From Chromatiales bacterium (GTDB lineage: Bacteria > Pseudomonadota > Gammaproteobacteria > UBA6429 > Thiohalophilaceae): DNA of 64,000 nucleotides. The DNA is taken from NCBI GenBank assembly GCA_027032075.1, contig JALVOC010000229.1:182162-246161 (forward strand), written 5' to 3'. The position numbers and the translations under genes were made by a program. A model generated the notes under the pieces. It worked only from the letters and a program-made list of their open reading frames with translations, did not search any database and had not been told where the DNA came from. Every line of letters begins with the position of its first letter. The first letter of the stretch is position 1. Below are positions 12,811 through 24,177 of this stretch, piece after piece.

Positions 12811-15075
12811 ATGCTGAATAAAGAACTGGAAAGTGCGCTGAATCAAGCTTTTAAACGGGCTCGTGATCTGAGTCACGAGTTCATGACGGTTGAGCACCTG
12901 CTGCTGGCGTTGCTCGACAACGCTTCCGCCACGGAGATCCTCAAGTCCTGTGGTGCGGACATGAAAGAGCTGCGGCACGATCTGATCGCCTTCCTGGACG
13001 AGACCACGCCCTTGTTGCCGCCGGATGATGAGCGGGAAACCCAGCCCACCCTGGGTTTCCAGCGGGTGTTGCAGCGGGCGGTGTTTCATGTGCAGTCTTC
13101 CGGCAAGCGTGAGGTGAGTGGCGCCAACGTGCTGGTTGCGATTTTCAGTGAGCAGGAATCCCAGGCCGTCTATTTTCTCAAAAAACAGGGTATTTCACGC
13201 CTTGAGGTGGTGAATTTCATCTCCCACGGGATTTCCAAGGTGCGTGATGAGGAACAGCTGGAACATCAGGCCGACAGCGAAGAAGAGCAGGCCGATGTCA
13301 ACGACGCCCACAACCCCCTGGCACAGTTCACCAGTAACCTGAATGAACTTGCCCGTGACGGCAAGATCGATCCGCTTATCGGCCGCAAGGCGGAAATCGA
13401 GCGCACCATCCAGGTGCTTTGCCGCCGCCGTAAAAACAACCCCCTGTTCGTGGGGGAAGCGGGTGTTGGCAAGACCGCCCTGGCCGAAGGTCTGGCGAAA
13501 AAGATTGTGGAAGGGGAGGTGCCGCAGGTTCTGGCCGACTACACCATCTTTTCGCTTGATTTAGGTGCCTTGCTGGCGGGTACCAAGTACCGGGGGGATT
13601 TTGAAAAACGCCTCAAGGCTGTGATGGCACAGCTCAAACAACAAAAGCATGCGATTCTGTTCATTGACGAGATCCACACCATTATCGGTGCCGGTGCGGC
13701 TTCGGGCGGAGCGATGGATGCCTCCAATCTGATCAAGCCCGTGCTTGCCTCGGGTGATCTCAAATGCATCGGTTCCACTACCTATCAGGAGTACCGCGGA
13801 ATTTTTGAAAAGGATCGCGCGCTTTCACGGCGTTTCCAGAAAATTGACGTGCCGGAACCGAGCGTGGAAGAGTGTGTGCAGATCCTGGAAGGACTCAAGT
13901 CCCGTTTCGAGGAACACCACGAAGTCCGTTACACCCATCAGGCGATCCGCACGGCAGCGGATCTGTCCGAGCGTTACATCAATGATCGCCATTTGCCCGA
14001 CAAGGCCATCGATGTCATCGATGAAGCCGGCGCCAACCAGCGGATGCAGGCGCCGTCCAAACGCAAAAAAACCATCGGGGTGAAGGATATCGAAGCGATC
14101 GTGGCAAAAATTGCCCGGATACCGGCCAAAACGGTATCAGCGGATGATATGGAGCAGCTGCGGAACCTGGAAAAAGATCTGAAACTGGTGATTTACGGGC
14201 AGGACGAGGCGGTGTCCAGCCTTTCTGCCGCCATCAAACTTTCCCGTTCCGGACTCTCGATTGATGAAAAACCCATTGGATCCTTCCTCTTTGCCGGTCC
14301 TACCGGTGTGGGCAAGACCGAGGTAAGCCGCCAGTTGGCGCGGATCATGGGTATCGAGCTGATCCGCTTTGACATGTCTGAATATATGGAGCGGCATACC
14401 GTTTCGCGCCTGATCGGGGCACCGCCGGGGTATGTCGGCTACGATCAGGGCGGTTTGCTGACCGAGGAGATCAACAAGCATCCCCACGCCGTCCTGTTGC
14501 TGGATGAGATCGAGAAGGCCCACCCTGATGTCTTCAATCTGTTGCTCCAGGTGATGGATCACGGCACCCTTACGGACAACAACGGACGCAAGGCCGATTT
14601 CCGTAACATTATCCTGATCATGACCACCAATGCCGGTGCCGATCAGCTCAACCGGGCCTCGATTGGTTTCAGCAAACAGGATCATTCATCCGATGCGATG
14701 GAAGTGATCAAGAAGGTTTTCACGCCGGAATTCCGTAACCGCCTGGATGCCATCATCCAGTTCAAAAAACTGGGACCGGAGCACATCAGCCAGGTGGTTG
14801 ATAAATTCCTTTTCGAACTGGAAAGCCAGCTGGAAGAGAAGGGTGTCAGCCTGGAGGTGGATGATGAAGCCCGTACATGGCTGGCAATCCACGGCTATGA
14901 TCCCGATATGGGTGCCCGTCCGATGAGCCGCCTGTTACAGGAAAACATCAAGAAGCCGCTGGCCGAGGAGTTGCTGTTCGGCAAGCTGGCAGAAGGCGGC
15001 CACATCAAGATCAGCGTCAGGGATGATGTGCTGGACTTCAAGCTGACCGGAAAGAATGAGTTGGCCACTCACTGA
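12811..15075 (+). CDS. clpA: ATP-dependent Clp protease ATPase subunit ClpA
   Basis: 754 residues. An N-domain (1-145) is followed by two AAA+ modules. The first Walker A is GEAGVGKT (215-222) and the second is GPTGVGKTE near 496. Walker B segments are ILFIDEIHT and [12 protein letters not shown]. ClpA unfolds substrates for ClpP, including those brought by ClpS. AAGGTGG lies upstream of the ATG. clpP itself is not in the window. Confidence 0.97.
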   Translation: MLNKELESALNQAFKRARDLSHEFMTVEHLLLALLDNASATEILKSCGADMKELRHDLIAFLDETTPLLPPDDERETQPTLGFQRVLQRAVFHVQSSGKREVSGANVLVAIFSEQESQAVYFLKKQGISRLEVVNFISHGISKVRDEEQLEHQADSEEEQADVNDAHNPLAQFTSNLNELARDGKIDPLIGRKAEIERTIQVLCRRRKNNPLFVGEAGVGKTALAEGLAKKIVEGEVPQVLADYTIFSLDLGALLAGTKYRGDFEKRLKAVMAQLKQQKHAILFIDEIHTIIGAGAASGGAMDASNLIKPVLASGDLKCIGSTTYQEYRGIFEKDRALSRRFQKIDVPEPSVEECVQILEGLKSRFEEHHEVRYTHQAIRTAADLSERYINDRHLPDKAIDVIDEAGANQRMQAPSKRKKTIGVKDIEAIVAKIARIPAKTVSADDMEQLRNLEKDLKLVIYGQDEAVSSLSAAIKLSRSGLSIDEKPIGSFLFAGPTGVGKTEVSRQLARIMGIELIRFDMSEYMERHTVSRLIGAPPGYVGYDQGGLLTEEINKHPHAVLLLDEIEKAHPDVFNLLLQVMDHGTLTDNNGRKADFRNIILIMTTNAGADQLNRASIGFSKQDHSSDAMEVIKKVFTPEFRNRLDAIIQFKKLGPEHISQVVDKFLFELESQLEEKGVSLEVDDEARTWLAIHGYDPDMGARPMSRLLQENIKKPLAEELLFGKLAEGGHIKISVRDDVLDFKLTGKNELATH

Positions 15076-15099
15076 TGCGTGAGGAGGGGGGACGCGGGA

Positions 15100-15318
15100 T
15101 TAGCGGCCCCGGAAGACAATACGACCCTTGCTCAAATCGTACGGGGTGAGTTGCACCGTCACCTTGTCACCGGTGAGAATGCGAATATAGTGCTTGCGCA
15201 TTTTACCCGAGATATGGGCCGTTACGATGTGACCATTTTCCAGCTCGACCCGGAACATGGTATTTGGCAGGGTCTCGATGACCGTGCCTTCCATCTCAAT
15301 GTGTTCTTCTTTCGCCAT
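15100..15318 (-). CDS. infA: Translation initiation factor IF-1
   Basis: 72 residues from [13 protein letters not shown], the normal IF-1 length. A start further upstream would add 13 unrelated residues. It is an S1/OB-fold protein that binds the ribosomal A site during initiation. [13 protein letters not shown] and [10 protein letters not shown] are family hallmarks. It is convergent with clpA, 24 nt apart. In E. coli infA also lies between clpA and aat. Confidence 0.97.
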   Translation of the reverse strand: MAKEEHIEMEGTVIETLPNTMFRVELENGHIVTAHISGKMRKHYIRILTGDKVTVQLTPYDLSKGRIVFRGR

Positions 15319-15506
15319 CCGTTTTATGAATCTCTTTGGTTGCTCAATGAAGTGCAAAAATCAAGCGCGAATAATGCCTGAATTCTCGCTGATTATCAAA
15401 AGCCCAAAGGGGATAAATTCACATCACCGATGCGCAAGCACCGTTTTCTGGCAAAAATGAACGCCGTTGGTGTCCTCAAATACGGCCCTTTTACCGCGCA
15501 GCTGTT

Positions 15507-15743
15507 TCAGACGGCAACCGCCCGCTGCCAGTCGATGGCAGACCAGCAAACCTGGGGATCGGTCAGTTCGGAGTCGAGCACGATTTCCATACCCAGCAAT
15601 TTACTCATGGTACCCAGGTTGCGAATCTCCGTCAGTTGACCCCGAAGTTCGGCGAAATGGCTCTGGCTCAGATAAAGTACATTCGGCCGGAAACCATGCT
15701 CTTCTTCAAAGTCATGGGCGAGTTTGTAAATAAAACCCAGCAT
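15507..15743 (-). CDS. Small conserved hypothetical protein (78 aa)
   Basis: The start at MLGFIYKLAHDF is chosen because AGGAGG sits about 6 nt upstream; a longer reading would swallow that ribosome site. It is 78 residues, soluble, with no motif I can name. The NVLYLSQSHFAELRGQL segment looks like an alpha/beta fold. I do not know the function. It stands alone between infA and bpt. Confidence 0.7.
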   Translation of the reverse strand: MLGFIYKLAHDFEEEHGFRPNVLYLSQSHFAELRGQLTEIRNLGTMSKLLGMEIVLDSELTDPQVCWSAIDWQRAVAV

Positions 15744-15948
15744 ATTATCCTCCTCGTACCAATCAGGAGAATCCCTCCTCCGAATCACGTCCCGAAAGCT
15801 CGGTTCGGGACAGCCTTGATTTCTCTCTTACTGGTTTTATCGGCGGGTCCGGGGATAGCTTTAAAAGAAGAGTCACAAATAAGTGATTGAATGGGAAAGA
15901 ATTATTTATTTTTAATATATAATTAACATGTTTAATACTAATTAACAT

Positions 15949-16686
15949 TCAAAACCCGGGTGGGGTACTGCGCCAGGTGAGGCCGTTGAAATATTCAAGT
16001 GGGCGGTAACGGTTTTTATAGGCCATTTTCGGTGAATCGGGGTTCCAGTATCCCAGGTAAAGCCAGTCACGCCCGCTCGAGCGCGCTTCTTCTATCAGGC
16101 GGAGGATGGCATACGCCCCGAGACTGCGCCGCGGTGCATCCGGTGAATAGAATGTATAGACAGCAGAGAGGCTGTCATCACCGCAATCGACCACGGAGAC
16201 GGCCAGCAGTTCGTTTTCCAGTCTGAATTCATACAGCCACGTATCCGACCAGTCAGCGGACATGACGCGCCGGTAGGCATCGGGATCCTCGTTATCCATC
16301 CCTCCACCGGGGTGGCGTGCCTGCATGTAGCGCCGGTAGAGTGCAAAGTGACTTTCGTCATATCTGGCCTGGCGCCGGACGAGCGTCAGATCCCGGTTTT
16401 TTTTCCAGGTGCGGCGTTGGCTGCGGTTGGGGGAGAAGCGTCTGACAGGCACACGCACCGGGATACAAAGGCGGCAGTGATCACAATCTGGCCGGTAGAC
16501 GAACTCCCCGCTGCGGCGGAATCCCGCCTGCGACAATGCCAGATAGGTGGGCATATCCATGGCGGCATCCGGATCGACAAATACGGTGACAGCTTGCCTG
16601 TTTTCCAGGTAACTGCATGGATGGGGCGGGCTGGCATAAAAGCGTAATGTCTGCAGCGTCCTGAACAGGTTGGTTTCGTCATTCAT
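15949..16686 (-). CDS. bpt: Aspartate/glutamate leucyltransferase Bpt
   Basis: 245 residues, of the ATE/Bpt family. It transfers leucine from Leu-tRNA to proteins beginning with Asp or Glu, making them ClpS substrates. The N-terminal cysteine cluster CDHCRLC near residue 68 and the SADWSDTWLYEF and YLGYWNPDSPKMAYKNRYRP segments identify it. It lies with aat, clpS and clpA, so all visible parts of the N-degron route except ClpP are together. Confidence 0.95.
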   Translation of the reverse strand: MNDETNLFRTLQTLRFYASPPHPCSYLENRQAVTVFVDPDAAMDMPTYLALSQAGFRRSGEFVYRPDCDHCRLCIPVRVPVRRFSPNRSQRRTWKKNRDLTLVRRQARYDESHFALYRRYMQARHPGGGMDNEDPDAYRRVMSADWSDTWLYEFRLENELLAVSVVDCGDDSLSAVYTFYSPDAPRRSLGAYAILRLIEEARSSGRDWLYLGYWNPDSPKMAYKNRYRPLEYFNGLTWRSTPPGF

Positions 16687-16850
16687 GTTTGGCTGTCTTT
16701 CCCGTTTGTAGCCACGGAGGCGTATGTCCTTTAGTTAACAATATAGAATCCCGGCCTGAATTCGCAACAGTGCTTCCCGGATTGCACGGAAACGGGGGAT
16801 AAGCGACAGGGGGGGCGACAAGGAGAGGCTCCAGGCGGCAGCCAAGCGGT

Positions 16851-17630
16851 TCAGGCAGTGACGGCGTGACCTCCGCTGGATCGGATGTGCTCGACCAGAT
16901 CCTGCTCCAGTGTCCATTTTCCGACTCGCGAGGGTTGGGGGCAAAAATGATCCAGCAGCCCGGCAAAACGGCTACGCGGGATCAAGCCGGCACCCAGACT
17001 GTCGAGATGGGAACTCTGCACCTGGCAGTCGATCAAACCAAATCCCCAGCGTTGCAGTTGCCGCACGAGATAGACAAAGGCGGTTTTGGAGGCATCGCTC
17101 GTCCGGCTGAACATGGATTCCCCGAAAAATACTTTACCCAGCGCCACCCCGTACAAGCCACCCACCAGCCGGGACCCCTGCCAGCATTCCACCGAATGGG
17201 CATAACCCGCCGAGTGCAGTCGCAGGTAGGCTTCACGCATTTCGTCGGTGATCCAGGTGCCCCGGCCATCTTTACGTGGCTGGCTGCATGCGGTGATAAC
17301 TTCGGCAAATGAGTGATCCAGCGTGACCTGGAACATATCCTTACGCAGGGTTTTGCGCAGGCTGCGGGAAATGTGCAAATCCCTGGGAAACAATACCGAA
17401 CGCGGATCCGGTGACCACCAGAGAATGGGTTGTTCCTCGCTGTACCAGGGGAAAATACCGTGACGGTAGGCGGCCAGCAGGCGCGCTTCGGATAAATCCC
17501 CTCCCACTGCGAGCAAGCCATCCGGTTCGCGCAAGGCGCACGAGACATCCGGAAAATCGTCCGGGTGCAGGGGATTGAGCCAGTAGGGGGCGCTCATCTG
17601 AATCGTATCGGGTTTCGAGGACCAGGTCAT
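16851..17630 (-). CDS. aat: Leucyl/phenylalanyl-tRNA-protein transferase
   Basis: 259 residues. Aat adds Leu or Phe to proteins with N-terminal Lys or Arg, feeding ClpS-ClpAP. The diagnostic [30 protein letters not shown] and [12 protein letters not shown] segments are all there. A second possible start at 17597 (MSAPYWLNP) would remove 11 residues; neither start has a strong ribosome site. It is between bpt and a FemAB/GNAT-like gene. Confidence 0.96.
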   Translation of the reverse strand: MTWSSKPDTIQMSAPYWLNPLHPDDFPDVSCALREPDGLLAVGGDLSEARLLAAYRHGIFPWYSEEQPILWWSPDPRSVLFPRDLHISRSLRKTLRKDMFQVTLDHSFAEVITACSQPRKDGRGTWITDEMREAYLRLHSAGYAHSVECWQGSRLVGGLYGVALGKVFFGESMFSRTSDASKTAFVYLVRQLQRWGFGLIDCQVQSSHLDSLGAGLIPRSRFAGLLDHFCPQPSRVGKWTLEQDLVEHIRSSGGHAVTA

Positions 17631-17663
17631 GAAGCCGAAGACAAATGCCGCTTTGTCTTCAAA

Positions 17664-18806
17664 TCATAACTTTAATTTAAAAGGCGAATGTTCATCAAGT
17701 TCCCTCATATAGTGTTCCATACTTGCCGTTTCATGCTGCAGAAACTGACCGATTGCCTGTTTGAATCTCCCGTCCGCAATCCAGTGGGCCGACCAGGTTT
17801 TGGTGGGTAAAAAACCACGGCTGATCTTGTGCTCGCCCTGGGCGCCGGGATCGAAGCGTTTCAAGCCGTGCCGGATGCAATACTCCAGGCCTTGATAGTA
17901 ACAGGTTTCAAAATGGAGGCTGTGAAACTCACGGCTGCATCCCCAGTGGCGGCCATAAAGGGTGTCGTGGCTGCGAAGGTTCAAGGCCCCCGCCACATAC
18001 TCGCCCCGATGTTTCGCCAGCACCAGTACCACCTGCTGTGGCAGAGTCGTGGCGATTTCCATGAAGAAACCTTTGGAGAGGGTGGCGAACCCCCCCTTGC
18101 GTTCAAAGGTACTGGTATAAAAGCGATGAACGACGTCCCATTGCTGTTCGTTTATTTCATCGCCGTGCAGGATTTCCAGTTCAATCTGCTGCTGGCGAAC
18201 ACGGCGGCGCTCCTGGCGGATTTTTTTGCGCTTGCTGGAAGTAAAGCTGTCGAGATAATCTGCAAAATCACGGTAGCCGCGGTTTTCCCAATGAAACTGA
18301 CAGCCGAGACGTAACAGATAAGCAGGGTGTTGTTGCAGCCGTTGGGTGGCAAACTCATCGGTGAACAGCCAGTGGAGGGAGGAAACACCAAGTTGCCCAG
18401 CCTGGTGTGTGGCGGCATCGATCAAGGCGGTGGCGATCTCTGCACGGGATTCACCATCCTTGATCAGCAAGCGTGGCCCGCTGGCAGGTGTATACGGGAT
18501 CGCAACCACCAGTTTGGGATAATACGGCGCACCGCTGCGGTGATAGGCATCCGCCCAGGCCCAGTCGAACACCAGCTCACCATAGGAGTTGTCCTTGAGG
18601 TACATGGGCACGGCACCGAGGAGGCTGCCACTCCGGTCGCGGGCGATCAGGTAGCGGGGATACCAGCCGAATTCATCCCCCACCGCATGATGGTGTTCCA
18701 GCGCGAGAAGAAATTCATGGCGGGCAAACGGATAGTCGTCACGCAGCAACGCATTCCATTCGCCGGCGCTGATTTCATCCAGGCTGCCGAGAATGGTGAA
18801 GTCCAT
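17664..18806 (-). CDS. GNAT/FemAB-like protein (DUF482 family)
   Basis: 380 residues, of the DUF482 family, which has an acyltransferase-like fold sometimes linked to peptidoglycan. Recognisable parts are WNALLRDDYPFARHEFL at the start, YFKW-type core strands, KKIRQERRRV near 200, and the C-terminal RFDPGAQGEHKISRGFLPT. It lies 33 nt upstream of aat on the same strand, a common pairing in gammaproteobacteria. The substrate is unknown; an aminoacyl transfer role is only suggested by fold and context. Confidence 0.82.
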   Translation of the reverse strand: MDFTILGSLDEISAGEWNALLRDDYPFARHEFLLALEHHHAVGDEFGWYPRYLIARDRSGSLLGAVPMYLKDNSYGELVFDWAWADAYHRSGAPYYPKLVVAIPYTPASGPRLLIKDGESRAEIATALIDAATHQAGQLGVSSLHWLFTDEFATQRLQQHPAYLLRLGCQFHWENRGYRDFADYLDSFTSSKRKKIRQERRRVRQQQIELEILHGDEINEQQWDVVHRFYTSTFERKGGFATLSKGFFMEIATTLPQQVVLVLAKHRGEYVAGALNLRSHDTLYGRHWGCSREFHSLHFETCYYQGLEYCIRHGLKRFDPGAQGEHKISRGFLPTKTWSAHWIADGRFKQAIGQFLQHETASMEHYMRELDEHSPFKLKL

Positions 18807-18862
18807 TTTATTTACGGGTGTTGCAAGGTGAGTCAGATATATCCTTGCCAGCCGTTTAGCGC

Positions 18863-19819
<957 letters not shown>

Positions 19820-19974
19820 TTAGACTCCGGTCTGTTGAAATTCAGTAGCAAATATGACGATTCCGGCCTTGCAGGCCCGGAAGGAATGACAATGGAACCG
19901 CAGATCGGTTCCTCTGTCGAAAATCTCGAGCGGGAAATGGTACGCAATGAAACACACCGGGTAAAGCATTCAAG

Positions 19975-21039
19975 ATGAAGATAGGTATCCCACACGAAAT
20001 CAAGATTCTGGAAGGCCGGGTTGCGCTGATCCCCGATGCGGTCGCGGAACTGGTGCGGCATGGCCACACTGTCTATGTCGAACAGGGCGCAGGGGCGTTG
20101 AGCGGTTATCCCGATGAGGCCTACGAGAAGGCCGGGGCGACGGTTGTGGCAGATGCCCCCGCTCTGTATGGCGCAGCGGAGATGATCGTCAAGGTAAAGG
20201 AACCGCAACCGGAGGAGTGGCCTTTGTTGCGTGCCGATCATTTACTCTTTTCCTACCTGCATCTTGCCGCTGCACCCGAGCTGACACGCGCCCTGCAGGA
20301 AACGGGTCTGACAGCCGTGGCGTTTGAGACGGTGCAAAAGGCGGGGCGTCAGCTGCCGTTACTGGCGCCCATGAGCGATATTGCCGGGCGTATCGCGGCC
20401 CAGATCGGTGCCCATCTGTTGCATCAACCCAAAGGTGGACGGGGGATATTGCTGGGGGGACTTCCGGGGGCTGAACGGGGAAATGTCGTGGTGCTGGGTG
20501 CCGGCACGGCAGGCGGAAACGCCACGGCAATGGCAGCCGCCATGGGCGCCAATGTCACGGTGTTCGATCGAAACCGTGACAAACTGGTGAAAATGCGCCA
20601 GTTCGGGGCAAACGTCACCGGATTGCATGCCTATCACTCGGCCATTCACACAGCCGTGCTGGAGGCCGATTTGCTCATCGGTGCCGTGCTGATCCCGGGC
20701 GCAAAGACGCCTCACCTGGTTACTGCCGATACCGTACGCCAGATGCGTACAGGCAGCGTGATCATCGATATTTCTGTTGATCAGGGAGGCTGTATCGAGA
20801 CGACCCGGCCGACAAACTATGCCGAGCCGACATTTGTCTGGGAAGGGGTGGTCCATTTCGGGGTAACCAACATGCCGGGCGCCGTTCCCCGAACCGCGTC
20901 ACAGGCGTTGTCAGCGGCGCTGCTGCCCTACGTGCTGCGGCTCTGCGGCAAAAACTGGAGTGACCAGCCCGATCTGGCGAGCGGCATCAACGTGCGGGAC
21001 GGCAAAATCGTGTTGTCGACCCTGCTGGAAAACAAATAA
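19975..21039 (+). CDS. ald: Alanine dehydrogenase
   Basis: 354 residues, slightly short of the usual 370. It interconverts alanine and pyruvate plus ammonia with NAD. The N-terminal MKIGIPHEIKILEGRVALIP, the nucleotide-binding VVLGAGTAGGNAT, and VDQGGCIETTRPT are characteristic. It lies where many relatives carry lrp, between trxB and ftsK, and is monocistronic by spacing (224 bp before ftsK). Confidence 0.94.
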   Translation: MKIGIPHEIKILEGRVALIPDAVAELVRHGHTVYVEQGAGALSGYPDEAYEKAGATVVADAPALYGAAEMIVKVKEPQPEEWPLLRADHLLFSYLHLAAAPELTRALQETGLTAVAFETVQKAGRQLPLLAPMSDIAGRIAAQIGAHLLHQPKGGRGILLGGLPGAERGNVVVLGAGTAGGNATAMAAAMGANVTVFDRNRDKLVKMRQFGANVTGLHAYHSAIHTAVLEADLLIGAVLIPGAKTPHLVTADTVRQMRTGSVIIDISVDQGGCIETTRPTNYAEPTFVWEGVVHFGVTNMPGAVPRTASQALSAALLPYVLRLCGKNWSDQPDLASGINVRDGKIVLSTLLENK

Positions 21040-21263
21040 CACCCATTACCGCCTCGGACAGCCAAAACCGGGCAGGGGAAAAGGCAAGAAACCCCGATAT
21101 AACGGTTGTAATATTCCTTAAATTTTATATACTTAAAACATTATTTTAATAAAGAAGATTACCTTGAGAACAATAACTCCGCATTTTTCAGCTTCACTGA
21201 CGGCAGGATTGTCCGGTTGCCTGTGCCGGTGGAGCGGATAGGGCGGAAGGCGGTGGTTAACCC

Positions 21264-23567
21264 ATGCAGGCCAGTCAAAAAATTCAACAACAAACCCCGT
21301 TAACCGGTCATCTGCGGCATGGCCTGCGAGAAGGGGCGTTATTCATCTTCGGTTTTGGTGCCGTTTATTTCCTGCTCGCACTGGGAAGTTACCATCCCGC
21401 TGATCCCGGCTGGTCCAGCAGTGGCTTGAACACGGGCCGTATCGCCAATCTTGGCGGTCCCGTTGGCGCCTGGTTTGCCGATGTTTTTCTCACCCTGTTT
21501 GGTTACCTCGCCTATCTTTTTCCGTTTCTGGTTGGCTACAGCGGCTGGTTACTCTACCGCGCGCGTGGCAAGGAAACTCCGTTCGACATGCGCCATTTCA
21601 CTTTGCGCACAGGTGGCTTTCTGCTGACCTTGTTGGCCGGGTGTGGCCTTGCCAGCCTTCACGATACCTCGGTGGTGGCGGTTTTGCCGGTGAACGCCGG
21701 CGGTATTCTGGGTTCCCTGGTTGGTGACGTCATGCAAGGGGCGTTCAGTTTTATCGGTGCCACCCTGTTGCTGCTGGCCCTCTTCCTGAGTGGTTTTACC
21801 CTGTTTACGCACCTGTCGTGGATCTGGCTTGTCGATCAGACCGGTGCGCTCACCCTGGGGATCCTTGGCTGGATGCGGACGCGTTATCTGCTGTTGCAGC
21901 AGGCCTGGCAGGCCCGCCGTGCCAGGCGCCAACGTGAAAGCAGGTATGAGGTGAGCAGCAAGCAGGAAGCGGCGAAACCGGTTAAACGCAAGCCGCCCAG
22001 GATCAAAAAACAGGAAAACCCCCCGAAACAGAGCAAGCGTGTCGAGTTGGAAAAGCAGGTGCCGCTATTCGTTACCGAGGGCGATTCCTCACTGCCACCG
22101 CTCTCGTTACTGGATGCGGCGACACCCAGCAAGTACCGCATGTCGGATGAGGCGTTGCAGGCCATTTCGCGGCTGGTGGAAAGCAAGTTGAAGGACTTCG
22201 GGGTGGAAGTCGAGGTGCAGGAGGTTCATCCCGGCCCGGTGATCACCCGCTTTGAGTTGCAGCCCGCACCGGGCGTCAAGGTCAGTCAGATCACAAACCT
22301 GGCCAAGGATCTGGCGCGTTCGCTTTCCGCCATCAGTGTGCGAGTGGTGGAAGTGATCCCGGGCAAAACCACCGTCGGGCTGGAGATCCCCAATGAGCAG
22401 CGGGAAATCGTTCGTTTGAGTGAAACCCTCAAGTCGAGTGAATTTGCAGATGCCGGCTCGCCCATGACCCTGGCGCTGGGCAAGGATATCAACGGCAATC
22501 CGGCCGTGGCGGATCTGGCGAAGATGCCCCATCTGCTGGTGGCCGGCACCACTGGTGCCGGTAAATCAGTGGCGCTCAATGCCATGATCCTGAGCCTGCT
22601 CTATAACGCCACACCGAAGGATGTGCGGCTGATCCTCATCGATCCCAAGATGCTGGAGCTGTCGGTGTATGACGGCATTCCACATCTGCTTGCGCCGGTG
22701 GTGACCGACATGAAGGAAGCGGCCAATGCGCTTCGCTGGTGTGTGGCGGAAATGGACCAGCGCTATCGCCTGATGTCCGCCCTCAAGGTACGCAACATCA
22801 ATGGCTTCAACCGCAAGATTGCCGAGGCGAAGGCCGCCGGCCAGCCGATCCTGGATCCCCTGCATCCGGCCGATTCGGAACTGCCGGCCCAGCCACTCCA
22901 GCCTTTGCCCTATATCGTGGTGGTGGTGGATGAATTGGCCGACATGATGATGGTGGTGGGCAAAAAAGTGGAGGAACTCATCGCCCGTCTGGCACAAAAA
23001 GCCCGCGCATCCGGTATTCACTTGATCCTTGCCACCCAACGGCCTTCGGTCGATGTGCTGACGGGTTTGATCAAATCCAACATACCGACACGCATCGCTT
23101 TCCAGGTTTCCTCCCGCGTCGATTCACGCACGATTCTGGATCAGATGGGGGCGGAACAGTTGCTGGGGCATGGCGACATGCTCTATCTGCCACCCGGTAC
23201 CGCTGTGCCGATACGGATCCACGGTGCGTTTGTCGATGATCATGAAGTGCACAATGTGGTCGACAATCTGAAGAAAAAAGCCCGGCCGCAATATCTGGAA
23301 GAGGTGCTGCAGGGACCGTCCGACACCGATGCTGCCGGTCTGCCTGGCAGCAGTGCCGACAGTGAAGCGGATCCCCTGTATGATCAGGCGGTGCGCATTG
23401 TCACCGAAACGCGTCGCGCCTCCATATCCGGTGTCCAACGCCGTCTGAAGATTGGTTACAACCGTGCCGCGCGTATGGTGGAAGCGATGGAAATGGCGGG
23501 GATTGTCGGCCCGCTGGAGTCGAACGGGAACCGCGAGGTTCTGGCGCCGCCGCCACCGGAAAACTGA
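21264..23567 (+). CDS. ftsK: DNA translocase FtsK
   Basis: 767 residues. Four membrane segments (about 25-190) are followed by a short basic linker and the RecA-like motor. Walker A is GTTGAGKS near 429, and LIDPKMLEL and [15 protein letters not shown] are typical. The C-terminal gamma winged helix (DPLYDQAV to REVL) reads KOPS sites. The linker is short compared with E. coli FtsK (1329 aa), as is common in other bacteria. FtsK pumps chromosomes at the septum and activates XerCD. Confidence 0.97.
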   Translation: MQASQKIQQQTPLTGHLRHGLREGALFIFGFGAVYFLLALGSYHPADPGWSSSGLNTGRIANLGGPVGAWFADVFLTLFGYLAYLFPFLVGYSGWLLYRARGKETPFDMRHFTLRTGGFLLTLLAGCGLASLHDTSVVAVLPVNAGGILGSLVGDVMQGAFSFIGATLLLLALFLSGFTLFTHLSWIWLVDQTGALTLGILGWMRTRYLLLQQAWQARRARRQRESRYEVSSKQEAAKPVKRKPPRIKKQENPPKQSKRVELEKQVPLFVTEGDSSLPPLSLLDAATPSKYRMSDEALQAISRLVESKLKDFGVEVEVQEVHPGPVITRFELQPAPGVKVSQITNLAKDLARSLSAISVRVVEVIPGKTTVGLEIPNEQREIVRLSETLKSSEFADAGSPMTLALGKDINGNPAVADLAKMPHLLVAGTTGAGKSVALNAMILSLLYNATPKDVRLILIDPKMLELSVYDGIPHLLAPVVTDMKEAANALRWCVAEMDQRYRLMSALKVRNINGFNRKIAEAKAAGQPILDPLHPADSELPAQPLQPLPYIVVVVDELADMMMVVGKKVEELIARLAQKARASGIHLILATQRPSVDVLTGLIKSNIPTRIAFQVSSRVDSRTILDQMGAEQLLGHGDMLYLPPGTAVPIRIHGAFVDDHEVHNVVDNLKKKARPQYLEEVLQGPSDTDAAGLPGSSADSEADPLYDQAVRIVTETRRASISGVQRRLKIGYNRAARMVEAMEMAGIVGPLESNGNREVLAPPPPEN

Positions 23568-23571
23568 AATA

Positions 23572-24174
23572 ATGCTGCGTTTATTTGTCGTTGTTCTCTC
23601 CCTGCTTTATTCATCAGCCAACCATGCCGGGGATCTGCGGGATCATTTTTCCGGGGTGGACAGCTTCAGTGCAGAATTCACCCAACAACTGTTTGACGCG
23701 GATCAGACCTTGCTGGAGAAGAGCAGGGGCATTTTGCATATCCAGCGTCCGGACAGGTTTTATCTGGAATACCGGCAACCCTATTACCAGCTCTATGTGG
23801 CAGACGGCAAGACGCTGGTCTTTTATGACAAGGATCTGGAGCAGGTCACCCTGAAGCCGCAGAAGGGGTTACTGGAAAACACCCCGGCGATGATATTGAG
23901 CAACCCTGCCAGGCTGGAAAAGACGTATGAAATCAAGCCTCAGGGGGAGCAGGATGGTTTATCCTGGTATGAATTGATCCCGCGCCATCATGGGGGGAAT
24001 TTTGATCGCCTGTCACTGGCATTCGATGCCGACAAGCTGCGCATCATGGAGATGCAGGACAGTTTCGGGCAGACGACACGGCTGGAATTTCATAACATCC
24101 GCATCAATCCCGATCTCGATCCCAAACTGTTTCGTTTTACCCCGCCACCGGGTGTAGACGTCATCCAACAGTAA
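23572..24174 (+). CDS. lolA: Outer membrane lipoprotein carrier LolA
   Basis: 200 residues from MLRLFVVVLSLLYSS, a signal peptide with likely cleavage after the Ala of NHA. The start is 5 nt past the ftsK stop; a longer frame into ftsK is rejected because it buries the signal peptide. LolA carries lipoproteins across the periplasm. FSAEFTQQLFDAD and GILHIQRPDRFYLEY match the family. There is no clear ribosome site, so translation is probably coupled to ftsK. Confidence 0.95.
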   Translation: MLRLFVVVLSLLYSSANHAGDLRDHFSGVDSFSAEFTQQLFDADQTLLEKSRGILHIQRPDRFYLEYRQPYYQLYVADGKTLVFYDKDLEQVTLKPQKGLLENTPAMILSNPARLEKTYEIKPQGEQDGLSWYELIPRHHGGNFDRLSLAFDADKLRIMEMQDSFGQTTRLEFHNIRINPDLDPKLFRFTPPPGVDVIQQ

Positions 24175-24177
24175 ACC

